Positions 30,401 to 43,000 of a stretch of DNA of 64,000 nt are shown one piece after another. Made by a program: the position numbers and the translations under genes. The first letter of the stretch is position 1. The number at the start of each line of letters is the position of its first letter. The notes under the pieces were generated by a model, which searched no databases, was not told the DNA's origin, and was given only the letters and a program-made list of their open reading frames with translations. Source of the DNA: Scortum barcoo (lineage: Eukaryota > Chordata > Actinopteri > Centrarchiformes > Terapontidae); NCBI GenBank assembly GCA_023238725.1, contig CM041553.1, forward strand, positions 15,935,501-15,999,500, read 5' to 3'.

Positions 30401-33400
30401 GACTGCAGATGGAGTCCACACAAACCTGCAGTCATGAAATCATGAATTTTAGTATTCAATGATTTGTTATATTGGTCTTTTGGCTTCAAGAAAGTAAGAA
30501 ATGCTCCAAGTCTTAAGGTCCACCATGCTCATTATATCATCAGTTAGATTCTTCACACTGAGTTTAGCTTGCACTGAAACATTAATATTTATATATATAC
30601 ACACAAAGCTTGTTTCCAAAAACTTATTCTTCTTACATCCTACATATTTTTAAACTATTTTTATTATTTAGACAGAAAGAATGGTAAATTCTTCCCAGGG
30701 GAAGGTTCCCACGTTGGTAATGGAGGTGCCAATAAAATATTTAGAGGGACAGAATTGGCTTGTTTGTCAGAACTTTTAATGTGATATACTTATACTAAGA
30801 GATATACAGGCTGTAGCATCTGGCTGTAGTATACAAAGTATTATTGTACTAAATTAAGAAGCTGTCATTCAGACTGTATCAGGCTACCTACTGCCAGAAA
30901 ATGTTTCAAGAAATAAGATAAGGTAAGATAAGATAAGATAAGATAAGATATTCCTTTATTAGTCCCACGATGGGAAAATTCACAGTGTTACAGCAGCAAG
31001 TGGGTAGCAAAAAGTAGAAAAACACTCAGAAAAAAAAAATAAAATAAAATAGTGGGATGAGTAAACATATATCTCCAATGACTGTGAACAGTCTCTCTGA
31101 ATATCCAACGTGGTGTTTCTTAACCTTCTTTATTTTGTTAAGATCTTTGCATTGATGGAGTAAAACTCTGTGTTTTCTGCTGACTCCTCCCCATAGTCTA
31201 TGAGACTACAGCAATATCCGGATAATCTCTCCCCCGAAATGACCATCAACACGTCTGGCAACAAGGAGAGACAGGAGGAGAAAGAAAGCTTTCCAACGCA
31301 GCTGTACCGCCACATCAAGGTTCGACTAATTCTGTATACTATGCTATAAACTACACTCTATATGACAGTGTGTGGGACTTTGTTTTATACATTTAGACAT
31401 ATTTAAACCTTGGTTTTATCATTGTGAGAGTCACAGCAAAACATTTTTGTAGCTGTAAACAGAGCAACAGTACAGTAAATAAGACTTATAACTTTTTTTT
31501 TACTGATGAGTCATTTCCAAATATAGACTGTATACTGTATCTCCTCCACACACACACACACACACACTCACACACATGAAACTAATTACTCTACTCACCT
31601 GAAGGCACTTGTCTTAGTCTCTGGCTGTGCGCTCATCACTTGCGTCCAGATGGAGCTGCCCGAGCTGCTTGTCCTTGATTTTCTCTGCCCAAGGTCAGAA
31701 AAGAGTCTGGTCAGCCCACACAACTTTAAACTGCAGCGCAGAGGAAAACACGATGCCTCCCTGAGGCTGCCTGACATTAATTTGTGTTTTATTTCTCAGC
31801 GCGTCTGGATCGCAGACAGTAAACCATTGAAACATTTGCCATGTTAACGAGGAGTTACTGTGTTTTCATTTCAAACTGCAGTTTGGACGGCGGTCACATG
31901 TGGAGTGTGCCCGTTTCTCTCCTGATGGCAAGTACCTAATCACTGGGTCGGTGGACGGGTTCATCGAGGTCTGGAACTTTAACACTGGAAAAATTAGCAA
32001 GGTAAACATGTTTCTAATCATAATAATTAAAGTTCAGAGACTTCTTCTAATTTATTGTTTTTTCTTTATTTTAAATAGACATTGATTTTGTAGTTTGCTG
32101 TCTTAGCCTTTTTATGTCATCTGCATTTATTGCTTTAACAATGTTTTATTGTTCCCTCTTAGCCAGAAAGAGACTTAAACCTGTTGAAATAACAGAAACA
32201 AAAACAATGTATATATAGTGTATATAACATATATATTACAGCACATGTATGTGAGATATTAAACATGGTCTCAAAAAAACATGTGTCAAAAAAAAATAAT
32301 TTCTTATTCTTCCATTTATTTGGTTTATTTCTATTCTGTGTGTGCATTTGTATGTGTTTGTGTGTTTGTATGGATGAATTAGGATTTAAAGTATCAGGGC
32401 CAAGATAGCTTCATGATGATGGACGATGCTGTGCTGTGTATGTGCTTCAGTCAGGATACAGATCTGCTGGCAACCGGAGCCCAGAATGGCAAAATAAAGG
32501 TTGGACCATATATAGCTGTCTTACAATACCGTTGATGGATATTATTGTGTATATTTGTCAATATAAGCAGCAGTGGAAAAAGAGCTCTGATCTTTTACTT
32601 AAGTTTTGAAAGGTATAAAATCATTAACATTAAAATGTGTGTAATGTAAAGTACCAAAAGTACAAATACTCATCGTGCAGAATGGCTCATTTCAGAATAA
32701 TATATATATATATATAATACACATACAATGTACACATTGTAATGCACATTGTACATACACACGTTGTAGCTGGTAAAGATGTGTGTGTGTGTGTGTGTGT
32801 GGTTGCTGTGGAAGGTGTGGAAGATCCAGAGTGGTTTATGCCTGCGCAGGTTTGAGCATGCGCACAACAAAGGTGTGACCTGTCTGAGCTTCTCCAAGGA
32901 CAACAACCAGCTCCTCAGTGCCTCCTTTAACCACACCATCAGGTGGGATGAAACGCTAACGTGGCATTGTGTACTGTTATTGAGAACATTCAGAAATTTG
33001 CTCCAACAATCTCATATTTGCGTGGCTGACTGTCATTCATTGTAGCAACATTACTCAGACTCAATTAGATAGTAAACAGGCAGATTAAGGAAAAGACTTT
33101 AATAAGTCAATATATAGATAAATGTATAACATTACATGCAAGAAACAAGTAAATTAAATCAGATAAATCCCTAATACAGGAAACTGAATTTGTTTTTTTA
33201 CAAGGTAAAGTGGCAGACTTTTTCAATTTCTGAGGCCTTGTTGTGCAAAAAAAAGTTTGCTTGTCTACTGTGGGAGGAAGTGAGAGCTCTCTCTGACCTC
33301 AGACATGATTCACAAAAGTTTCAGAGGCGCACGCATGAATGTGAGTTCAGCTGCAAGGCAGTGAACACTTTTTACATCCCACAGTAGATTAACAAAATGT

Positions 33401-33968
33401 TGCCACGACAAGCCACAAAAAGGATAACAAAACTGGCAAATAGGAGAGTAGACGGGAGAAGGAATAGGCAAAAAGATGCAATAAAGACGCGATATCTATG
33501 TAATTTCGGCAGTTTATTTATCTTTGTTACTCTTTAATGGTTTTCTCTTCCAGTTTGTTAGAGTTCCAGTTTGGCAGAGTGCATTGTGTGATATTTTGTG
33601 TTTTGTTGTTAAATCTAACCTAAACTAACCTCACCTAAACTGATGGAGCACCTCTAAGCACTCGGTTGACAGGTGTTAAACCTAAATAATCTCCAAGGTG
33701 CACTGCAGGGTTCAGAGACAGTTTGAGGTTTGCCTGACTTTGGGGACATTTTCCAAAGTAATCATATCTATTTTCATGTAATCTAGTTCCAGAGGGATTA
33801 GTGAGCAGAATACCACCCAAAGAGTCAAATGACTTTGTGACAGTCTTTTTAAAAGCCTGCTGAATAAATGGTGTAAGATACTACAAAAACAGAACACTTG
33901 ATTACAAAGTTATGAAATTATAAATTGTTGTCAGTATCATATATTCATTCAAATTCCATTATATTATA

Positions 33969-34033
<65 letters not shown>

Positions 34034-34414
34034 TACTTGTTGAATTAATAATGTTTGTCATTTTTCATTTTCAGAATGCTTTTAAATGAAGATCCAGTGA
34101 TTAATTGGGTACATATAGGTTTATACTTTTAATTGTATATTTATGCAAATCAACTAATGATTAAGTTTAAATAGGGACCTTTTGTGCTGTGTTACAAAAT
34201 CGATCTACAAATTCTGCTGCATATTTCTTTGTTAATAGAATTCTATTTCTTCGTTGTCTAGGTAACCAGTTCATCTGATCAGAAATGTATTTTAAACATT
34301 TGAAAAGCTCCATAATTCAAGCGGACATCAGCAGTTGATGTTGCTTACATGAGTCGTGCACCTGAATGTAAATATGCTAGAGCGAGCATGTCAGTCTTTC
34401 ACTTTTCTTTCTTC

Positions 34415-34452
<38 letters not shown>

Positions 34453-36303
34453 CACACACACTGAATCCCCTTCATAGTTGAGGAATTAAATATCTATTTC
34501 TGCTTCCTGGGGAGGGGGGTGTGGGCAGAGCCTCTCCTTTGTATAGGAAGCACATGTGCGGGTGTGGGTGTAGCTGAGAAACCATGTGCTCGGGCCTGAA
34601 GCTGCAACGTGTCTCTTCCCTTGCAAATTCCATGAGCTGGGAGTGTGAATTGTTTACATATGCTAAATCGTCCTCCCCGTGACGGAATGAGACAGTGAGC
34701 GTTAATCGTTTTGTCATGGGTTCGGCTAATCTGCACCCCCGTCACTCCGCGGGAGCTAAAAATAACACGTCGGCAGCTCAGCAACGCGTTTTGTCTGCTC
34801 TCCAGAAGAATTCCCTCTCGAGCTGAATAAACATGGATTTGTTAATGAGTCAGGGCTGCTGTTTTATTTGATATAGTATTTTCTTAATGGCTTCTGTGTC
34901 GTCTTTTAGAATCCACGAGCTGAGGTCAGGCAAGACACTGAAGGAGTTAAATGGCCATTCATCGTTTGTAAATGACGCAGCGTTCACTCAAGATGGACTT
35001 CACATCATCAGCGCCTCATCTGATGGCACAGTTAAGGTACAACCAGCAAACTCTGTGTCAGTAATTCACATGAGTAGCTGCGTTACTATCATTATGCAGC
35101 GGAGAATATGTGCTGCAATATGAAACCGGATTCATCTCATGTGCATATTTTAGATTTGGAACACAAAATCCTGCAACTGCATCCACACTTTCAAGCCTCT
35201 GTCCCGGACATCAGAGATCCCCGTCAACAATGTGATTCCCCTGCCCCAAAATCCAGAGCACTTCGTGGTTTGCAACCACTCCAACACGGTGGTCATCATG
35301 AACATGCACGGTCAGGTGAGAGCTCTCTGACTCTATTCACGTCAACACTCTGATACTCAGATCCAATAAACATGAGGTACCTTCATGTAAAGATTGACTG
35401 TCCTGAAAATACAAGTCTATTCTAGGAGATATCCATAATATTTACATATATTATTATACAAAGAATCCCTTCTCATGTTTCCATTACTGTGTGTGCCATA
35501 TAAATGTGGGGAAAACAGGAATGATTCCTAGTCATGGTAAAATCTTTTTAGTTAAATTCTACTTTCTTGGCAGTACAAGCTTTGTTGGGAAAACATTTCA
35601 CACAGTCTGATGGTGGTGCAAGAGAAAATGTCCTGAGTTTCGTCCTCTGTCTGTACAAAATCTATTCTATCCAACAACAGACAGACCAGCAGAATCGTTG
35701 CCATCTCTTGAATCATGCTTCCAAAAATAAAAAAGTCTTTATTGTCTTTATTTTGTGGGTATCAGTATTTTATCCAGGCTCGTACCCACATGATACCTGT
35801 ACGTCTTTGCAGAAGCTCAACATCTTCTCCTCTCCCTCTTCAGACTGTGAAGACCTTCAGCTCAGATAAAAAGGAAGGAGCCGACTTTGTGTGTTGCACC
35901 GTGTCGCCCCGCGGGGAGTGGATTTACTGTGTGGGAGAGGACTTAGTGCTGTACTGCTTCAACTATACGACGGGGAGGCTGCAGAAAACGCTGACTGTAA
36001 GCTCTGCTGCTTATGCTCACTCATTATCAAAGAGCTCTTCCTCACCGGGTTGCCAGTGTTTTGTATCTGCTTATTTTTCTATCTCACTTGAGAGCTTAAT
36101 GTCACTGCTGCTGCGTGGCACTCCTACCGGGGGCTAACAAGGAAACAGTGAGGCTGATGGGAAAGTAGGAAATTGTGGTGATCTGTGTTCCTCTGCACCC
36201 ACAGGTTCATGAGAAAGAAGTCATTGGCATCGCTCACCACCCACATGAGAACCTGATTGCCACGTACAGCGAGGACGGCCTCCTAAGGCTATGGAAACCT
36301 TAA
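27427..36303 (+). CDS. smu1: SMU1, spliceosomal LisH/CTLH WD40 protein, twelve coding exons
   Basis: SMU1 works with RED in spliceosomal B-complex activation and alternative splicing. Coding exons are 27427-27452, 28804-29014, 29102-29257, 29347-29463, 31197-31319, 31882-32001, 32383-32499, 32815-32942, 34910-35036, 35154-35315, 35844-35996 and 36205-36303. They total 1539 nt and encode 512 residues (human 513). The order is a LisH motif (VIRLIMQYLKENNLYRTL), a CTLH region (LYEQVVMELIEMREVGAARS), a linker, then seven WD40 repeats from about residue 210. WD40 examples are ARFSPDGKYLITGSVDGFIE and HEKEVIGIAHHP, ending GLLRLWKP. The linker (exon 5) is unusually diverged from mammalian SMU1, so this may be the second teleost paralogue (smu1b). 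Exon 8 follows a TG repeat instead of a pyrimidine tract. smu1 is convergent with dnaja1, as in human 9p. Confidence 0.96.
30905..31065 (-). mobile_element. LINE 3'-end fragment in smu1 intron 4
   Basis: A (GATAA)n tail is followed by TTCCTTTATTAGTCCCACGA, TGGGAAAATTCACAGTGTTACAG and A-rich sequence. It is the same family and orientation as the copy at 13673-13965. It is 5'-truncated and non-coding. Confidence 0.6.
32780..32801 (+). repeat. (TG)11 repeat at the smu1 exon 8 splice acceptor
   Basis: The repeat ends 13 bp before exon 8, where a pyrimidine tract would normally be. Its possible effect on splicing is discussed in the findings. Confidence 0.9.
33970..34031. repeat. (TA)n microsatellite
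   Basis: About 31 uninterrupted TA units lie in smu1 intron 8. It is likely to be unstable and length-polymorphic. Confidence 0.95.
34415..34460. repeat. (CT)n-(CA)n compound microsatellite
   Basis: A CT run passes directly into CA units with one GA interruption. It lies in smu1 intron 8. Confidence 0.9.
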
Positions 36304-37837
36304 ACCGTCAACTGCATCATCATATGGAGGACCAAGAGAGCCTGACGCAGTCTTATGAAGTGATTCATTCACTTCTATGTGAGGAAAAAAAGATGGATCA
36401 ACAAAACACTTCATCTATCCATCAGTAAATGATAAAAGCGGCTCTTGTTCACTGATTGAACAGTCTGGCCAAAAGGTGCATTTAGTAACTTCTCGTTAAT
36501 GTTTCCGAATAAGTTTTAACGTTGGAAACACAATTTTAAGAGACAGTTAGTTCCTTCACAAATGCAAATGGGCAAACAGCGACAAAATCCACCACAGAAG
36601 GACAAGTTGGTAAATCACAATGGAAATGAAGAAGATAATATTTTCAGTCACTCTTTTGACAGGTAAAGGATAAGGCGGCAAATATTAAAAAATTTTGGAT
36701 CATCAACAAATCCCATGAAAAGGCCACAACCAACAGTACTTGACTATACTGAAGATGTAAACATTTAAAAAAAATTTTTAAAGCCAGGCAATGCAGTTGT
36801 TAGTCAAACATAATTAAATTATGTTAAATAAATATTTGTTGGGGACTAGTTTCAGCTGTGGATTAATACACATTTGTCACTGTTACAGTCAGCTGTACAG
36901 CTCAGAGGAATAGAACTCCAGAGACAATACTTGATAGTGGGATCAATTCACAGCTGGTTTTGGTCTTTTCACTAAATTTGTTGACAATAAGTAAAATGTA
37001 GAATATCAATAAGTATCTTTAAGCATACTGTTTCACTCATTTATAAACTTTTGATTGGGCCTTAAAATATTTTTGATACATTTTTAAATCTTTTGAAATG
37101 AGTTTTATTTATTGAGTGGTTCATTTGTAAGGTCTTTGCTTTATGAAGGTTTGCAGGACTGTCTAGGTCCTCCATACTTTACACACACACACTTCCTCAT
37201 GGATCCAACTTCACCAGTGCAGTTTGAATCCCCATTTTCATCTCTTCTGTCCTTATTAGACATGAAAATGCATGATGGTGAACTGTCGTGAAAATATTTA
37301 TAAAAAAAAAGCCTTTTGTTTGGGCATAAAACAAACAATATCAGGTATGATTAGTCAGCTTTGGTTTATAATACTTTTGTAACTTTGATTCAATGAGTAC
37401 GATTCAGATGTAATGGTTTGTCCTCACTGTTCCCTGCATGCTACCTCAGTACATTGTCCAAATGTGGCTCTTCAATAATTTCAGTACTCCTGAAAAATAT
37501 GCATGACGAGTAAAGATAAACCTCAATGGAGCTCCAGTGACACATTCTGTATCCTTTGTGTATATAACGTAACGTGGTCACATTATCGTTTGTTGCGTTG
37601 ACTGTGATTGGTGTTCCTGTGCACCAGTAGGACGTGTATGCCTGCGAGAAACAGAGCTACTGCCTCGATCAGTATTTATTATTTGTACTACAGTATCTGG
37701 TACTATCGCTCATCTGTCTCTGTACCATCACCCACATATCACTGTTGTTGAAAATATAACGTTCAGCCATTGCACTCTATTTTGTATATTCATTATGTTG
37801 TATATAATACTGCCAGTCATGTCAAAAATGATTATCA

Positions 37838-37843
37838 ATAAAA
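37838..37843 (+). terminator. Probable smu1 poly(A) signal
   Basis: AATAAA lies about 1.5 kb after the smu1 stop codon and is followed by a GT/T-rich stretch (GTTGTCGGTCAGTGTTCG). The region between stop and signal has no other gene. Earlier signals could also be used: an ATGTTAAATAAATA string lies at about 36819-36832. Confidence 0.5.
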
Positions 37844-37859
37844 GTCAAACACCTTACAG

Positions 37860-40014
37860 CAGTTGTCGGTCAGTGTTCGATTTTCGAGTGTCTGATGGGT
37901 TCTCTGAATGTTCTGAAGACATTTTTTCAGTTGTACTCCCGAAAAAGCCAGATTTTAAAAAGTAAAATGAAATCTACATTGAAAAAGAAAATTCAACCAA
38001 ATGTTTTAGAAAATAGTGAAAAATGTCTACAATTAAAAAAAGAGACATCTTCAAATTATTGTAACTAACAGTCCAAAAAGCTAAAGATATTCAGTTTAGT
38101 GTCAGCCGACTTAAAAAAACAAAACAAATATATATATTTTTTTCTGTATCAGTGCATCTCCTGCTTACAAAAATAATTATCACTCACACAGTACAACATT
38201 TAGATAGACCATCAAACTGTATTTAATTTAGAAAACATGAGCAAAAACAAGCAGATCATTGGTCCTAACAGGCATACAGTCAAATTAAAAACTTGACAAC
38301 ACTTATTTGAGTTGAGTTCCCCTGACATTATGAGTACTCTTAAGTTTGCATCTTCTTGAAGACCAATTAAGGAGTCTCCCTTCTGGTGAGCATAGTTGTG
38401 TTTTACAGTATCCAAGGCAAAGTCATCACTGAAAAACAAAACAAAAACCAAAACTGCATTATCAGTAGCTTCAAGTTACGATAAGGCATTCAAATAGGCA
38501 GACACTTCTATGAGGTATCAAGTGTGCCGATTTTAAGTCCCTCCATAACCTCCCACCGACCGACCCATTTGGCATTTACAATTAGGACTAAAAAAAAAAA
38601 AAAAAGAAAAAAAAAGAAAAAAAAAAAAAAAAGGACACGATTTAATAGCTTGTGGGCCATCATCAGAAAATAAACCCCATCGACACTTTTAACTTGCTAC
38701 CTTGATTAAAGTGTACAATTTATATTCCAGATTAAGGTCTTTAGACAAATAGAGAGAAATAACTGAACTCTTTATCTTTTAATGATTTTAAAATACCATG
38801 GTCTCAATATCCAACCTTTAACAACTATCTAGACATTAGCTTCTCTTTTTTGTACATCTTGGGGTGAAAGGTAACACTTCTTTTTAAAGAGAGGGAAAAC
38901 ATTAGCCATCAAGGCATTCGGGACCTGTTATAAAGAGCAGGTTTATTGAGTTATATGGATAAATTAAACCCCAAAGCAAATTAAATCTGAGACACAGATT
39001 ATTAGCTTAAAATACTCATTGTAAGTTTGGGAGAAGTTCTTGGATACACCCTGCCGATCTGCTAATTCTTTTTTTAAAAATAAAGTGACTTCTTGCTCAT
39101 TATTGACCTTTCGTTTCTGAATACCTACCCTGCCACCACCTGCAGACAGATTTGGTTCACGTCAAAATGTGTCGTATATATACACACACAAGATGTTACA
39201 CTTTCCACACAAAGGTTTCCAAAACAAAAACGCATGCGTGGTGTCACCAAAGACAACTGATTGCAGCTCAAAAGAAATTAAGTTTACCTAGTTTATTTAG
39301 AATAATCTAAAATCAAATGGCTCGAACCTCCGTGCGGCCATGCCTGCATCATTACCTTTGACCCCCGACTCACGTCTCCTTGTCACATTTTCAAGATTGT
39401 TTAGAAATATTTAAAAAATAGCCCTTGAAAGGGTAAAACAGCATAAATGTTTTTAACTCAAGTCTCAACGCACGTCCCCCTCCACCAATATCTGGAGATT
39501 GGGTTGTCACACACAACGGATTGAACAAGTCATCAACAAGTGGTTCACAACAACAACGATTGATTTAGTAACACGCTTATAAAAAAAGGTTATTTTCATA
39601 TTAATATTGGCATCAGTTTTAGTGTAACTGCATGAAAAGCAGGCAGTCTCTGTTTAGACAAAGAAGTTTCTCTTTCTCCTGAAGCCCCTGTTATACCAGC
39701 CCTGGTCTCTAATCACAGTGTGAATGGAAAAAGAAAAATTAAAGTGAGGTCCCAGAGGTGGCGAGGAATCCCATTCACCCACTTCCAGGTTCAGTCCTGG
39801 AGCTTTAAAATACACTACTCAGTTCGTAATCGTAAGAAATGAGGAGGGTGTCGGGATGCGCTTTTTTGATTCAGCTAGAAAGAAACCTTCAGTAAGTAAA
39901 CCCTTAAGATTTTAAGAGAAGGAATTAAATAAAAAGTGCACAATAATCCCAAACGGTGCTTTGCTTTAGAGATGCGAGTGAGGGCGTCTGGAACAAGGAC
40001 AGGCCTGTGGCGGT
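37860..40014. other. smu1-dnaja1 convergent spacer and dnaja1 3' UTR
   Basis: No coding exon is visible. Much of this is probably the dnaja1 3' UTR on the minus strand. Candidate minus-strand poly(A) signals appear as TTTATT on the plus strand, for example near 38941 and 39293. An A-rich run lies at 38590-38632. Confidence 0.45.
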
Positions 40015-43000
40015 TTAAGACGTCTGGCACTGGACGCCGCCAGTGCTGGCGTAGTCGTCTTCATCCATGTAGTAGTACTGATGGTTGTGCCTTCTTCTGT
40101 TCTCAAAGTCACAGTCCTCCAGGTCGGCGTAGATGTAGAGGTCGTCGTCCATGCTCTCCGGCTGCTCTGCGTCCAGTTTGTCTGGGAGGTAGCGCTCCAG
40201 CTCCTTCAGCTTGTTCTTGGGGAGGAAGTTGGCTTGTGGGAACACCACCTAAAGGAAACAACCGCGTGACAGCACATGTCACATGTGTGAAAATGCTGGT
40301 TTTGTGTTTGCGGCTATTTAATTATGAAAATGCAGACTAATGTGATAAGAAGACTCATACTGAGAGAAGTTTTAAATTACAGACTCAGGCAGAGAAAAGG
40401 GAATTAGTGTAAGGTGCAGACTTTAATGTATGACTGTGGTTTGTCACTGTAGGAGACGGGATGGTCATTTTGTGTGTTTGTGTGAGGCTGATGTAGCTTT
40501 ATTTGCTTTTACAGAAAGGAAACAGGTGTAAAATAACAATATAACAAATAAGTACGAGCAGAAAAGAAGACGGTAGATCAAAAAGAAGATACTGAAAAAC
40601 CTCTTACCGAGAAGTGAATAATAAGGCGTCCCTTCTCAAACGGCCTGCGATGCATGGGCATCCCCTCATTCAAGACGCACTTCGTGTCTCCAGGCTTGAT
40701 CAGTTCCCCTGTAATAAAAAAAAAAACAAGAGTTAGTCATGAAAAATTGAAAACAGAGAAACGCTATTCTACATCGTCCTGCCATTCTTGTCATTTATCT
40801 ATTCTCTATTCAAATAAATAAACTAAGGAAGAATTACTTTGTTGACTTGGTTGGTACAAATTTTACTTTAAATATATAAATAAATACAAGGAATTTGTTT
40901 TTTGTAGTATACTAGGTCTCACAATACTGCTGCCAGACACACAAATACAAATTATTAATTTATTAATAATAATTATAATAATAACTTTCACTCAAGAAAA
41001 AGGCACTGGATGTATTCTGTTGTTTTTACACTGTTCAGCGGGATATGCTGGTGCAAATCATTTTACAAATAAGTAAGTAAGTATGGTTGTAAATGTGTAA
41101 AAACATCTGCAAGTGTACTGTGAACGTGTAGACAAACCTTTAAGTGTGCACAAGCAGATTTAGATACAGCTGCACAACCCTCCGCTCACTTTTGAAAATA
41201 GTTCTGCTACAATAAAGGCTCAATAAATATTTTAATTTAAGGGGAAGCTGTACAGTTATTGACTTGGTTTACCTGGATGTGAGGTGATGAGGATAGTCCT
41301 GTTGTCCAGTGTCTGAACAGGCTTCTTGAAACCGCACAGAGCCTCAACCAACTGCAGCTCCATTGACATGACCAGGTCCTCTCCTTTCCTGATGGCCACA
41401 GCAACAGCAAGTTGAAAAGGACAGAGCAGAGGTAGTTTTACTGGGTAGACTGGATGCTGTGACGCACAGGGTAGTTTGCCAAATAATAAGTGTAAATTTA
41501 ATGAAAGTGTTTTTTTTATAGTTTAAATTGATGAATGTTCACCGTCAGAGTGCAAAGTCAAATGGGAAATGGTGCTTTTACTTTGGCTCATGTACCACTT
41601 TAGTACTCAATAACATACAGATAGGCGATAAATAATAATAATAAAAAAAAACAACAAGATGATAAAATGTCTTTGTAATGTGTCGGGCCACTACGTGTCA
41701 GCTTCAGTGCTCCTTGGCATTGATTCTCTGACTTGAACTCTACTGGAGGGATGAACATCATTCTTCCAAAAGATTTTCCCTCATTGGCTTTTTACTGATG
41801 ATGGGCCAAGCATTTAAGTTTGTCCTTTCATTTGTCATCCGTCTGTATATTGATACTATATTCTTATACATACAGACATATGGTTCTGCTTTTATTGGAA
41901 AAGTATCATATCATCACTGCATCTGCGGGCACAGATTAACATAATAAAATGTATTACCTGGTGAACTGTGGATGTTCTCGCTGGTCCAAGACAATGATGA
42001 TATCACCTGGCTCGATTCCTGGCTCCTGGTCTCCCTCTCCGTGGAAAACGATCTTCTGGCCGTCTCTCATTCCTGTGTGCAGTTAAGAAATCGGGTGAGG
42101 CATGTGCGATATTTGGATTTTCTGCATTTATATGCATTTAGATAAACTCCCCCTTCACTCTCACCTTTATCAATGTGGACCTCCAAAATCTTCTTCTGGC
42201 GCAGGATCTTTCGACCTCCACAGGCTTTGCAGCGGTCCTTGTGGCTGATTCTCTGTCCTTGGCCCTGACAGCTGTTGCACACTGTGGACACTTGCTGGAC
42301 CATGCCTGGTATGAGCTGGTGCATGCGGACCTGCATGCCTGTGCCATGGCAGGTCATGCACACTTGTGCTGCTCCTTTCCGACTCCCACGACCTGCCAAG
42401 ACAAAGAAACTGTCAGCACACTGGATAACACGGATGAAGGCTATTTTGGTTGTAGGTTTGGCTTATTATATAAAGTGTGGTGAGCTAGAAACAGATCACT
42501 TTTACAAGACTGACTCGTTTTAATATTGGACAAAGAGCCTTTTCATGGCCTGCTTGGATCCACGTGTTGAAAAGCCTGGTTGGATTACTTAACAAGTCCA
42601 GTGACGGACACTAACAAGGGCATGCAAAAAATAACTCGAATAGACAAAGACGTACCTTCACATCGCTCACAAATAGTATTCTTCTGGAGGGCAAGTTTTC
42701 TTGTAGCTCCATTATACAGATCTTCCAGCGTCACTGAAATCTGATGAACGATGTTCTTGCCTAGGACAAAATAAATCACAGACTTTAGTCATACTGTTTG
42801 AACAAGGTTGGCAATTGAAAAGATATCAGTTTCCTTTCATATTACATACAATACATGAAATAAATTAGACTTAATGTCTGCTACCAAACCAAAATAAACA
42901 AGGAAGGGAGATGTTACTGGGCTTTAGATGGGGAGCAGCTGTGTGTTTTCCTTTTAGCAAAACTGCACAGTCACAAATAAGACAGTTGATGTACAGCCAG

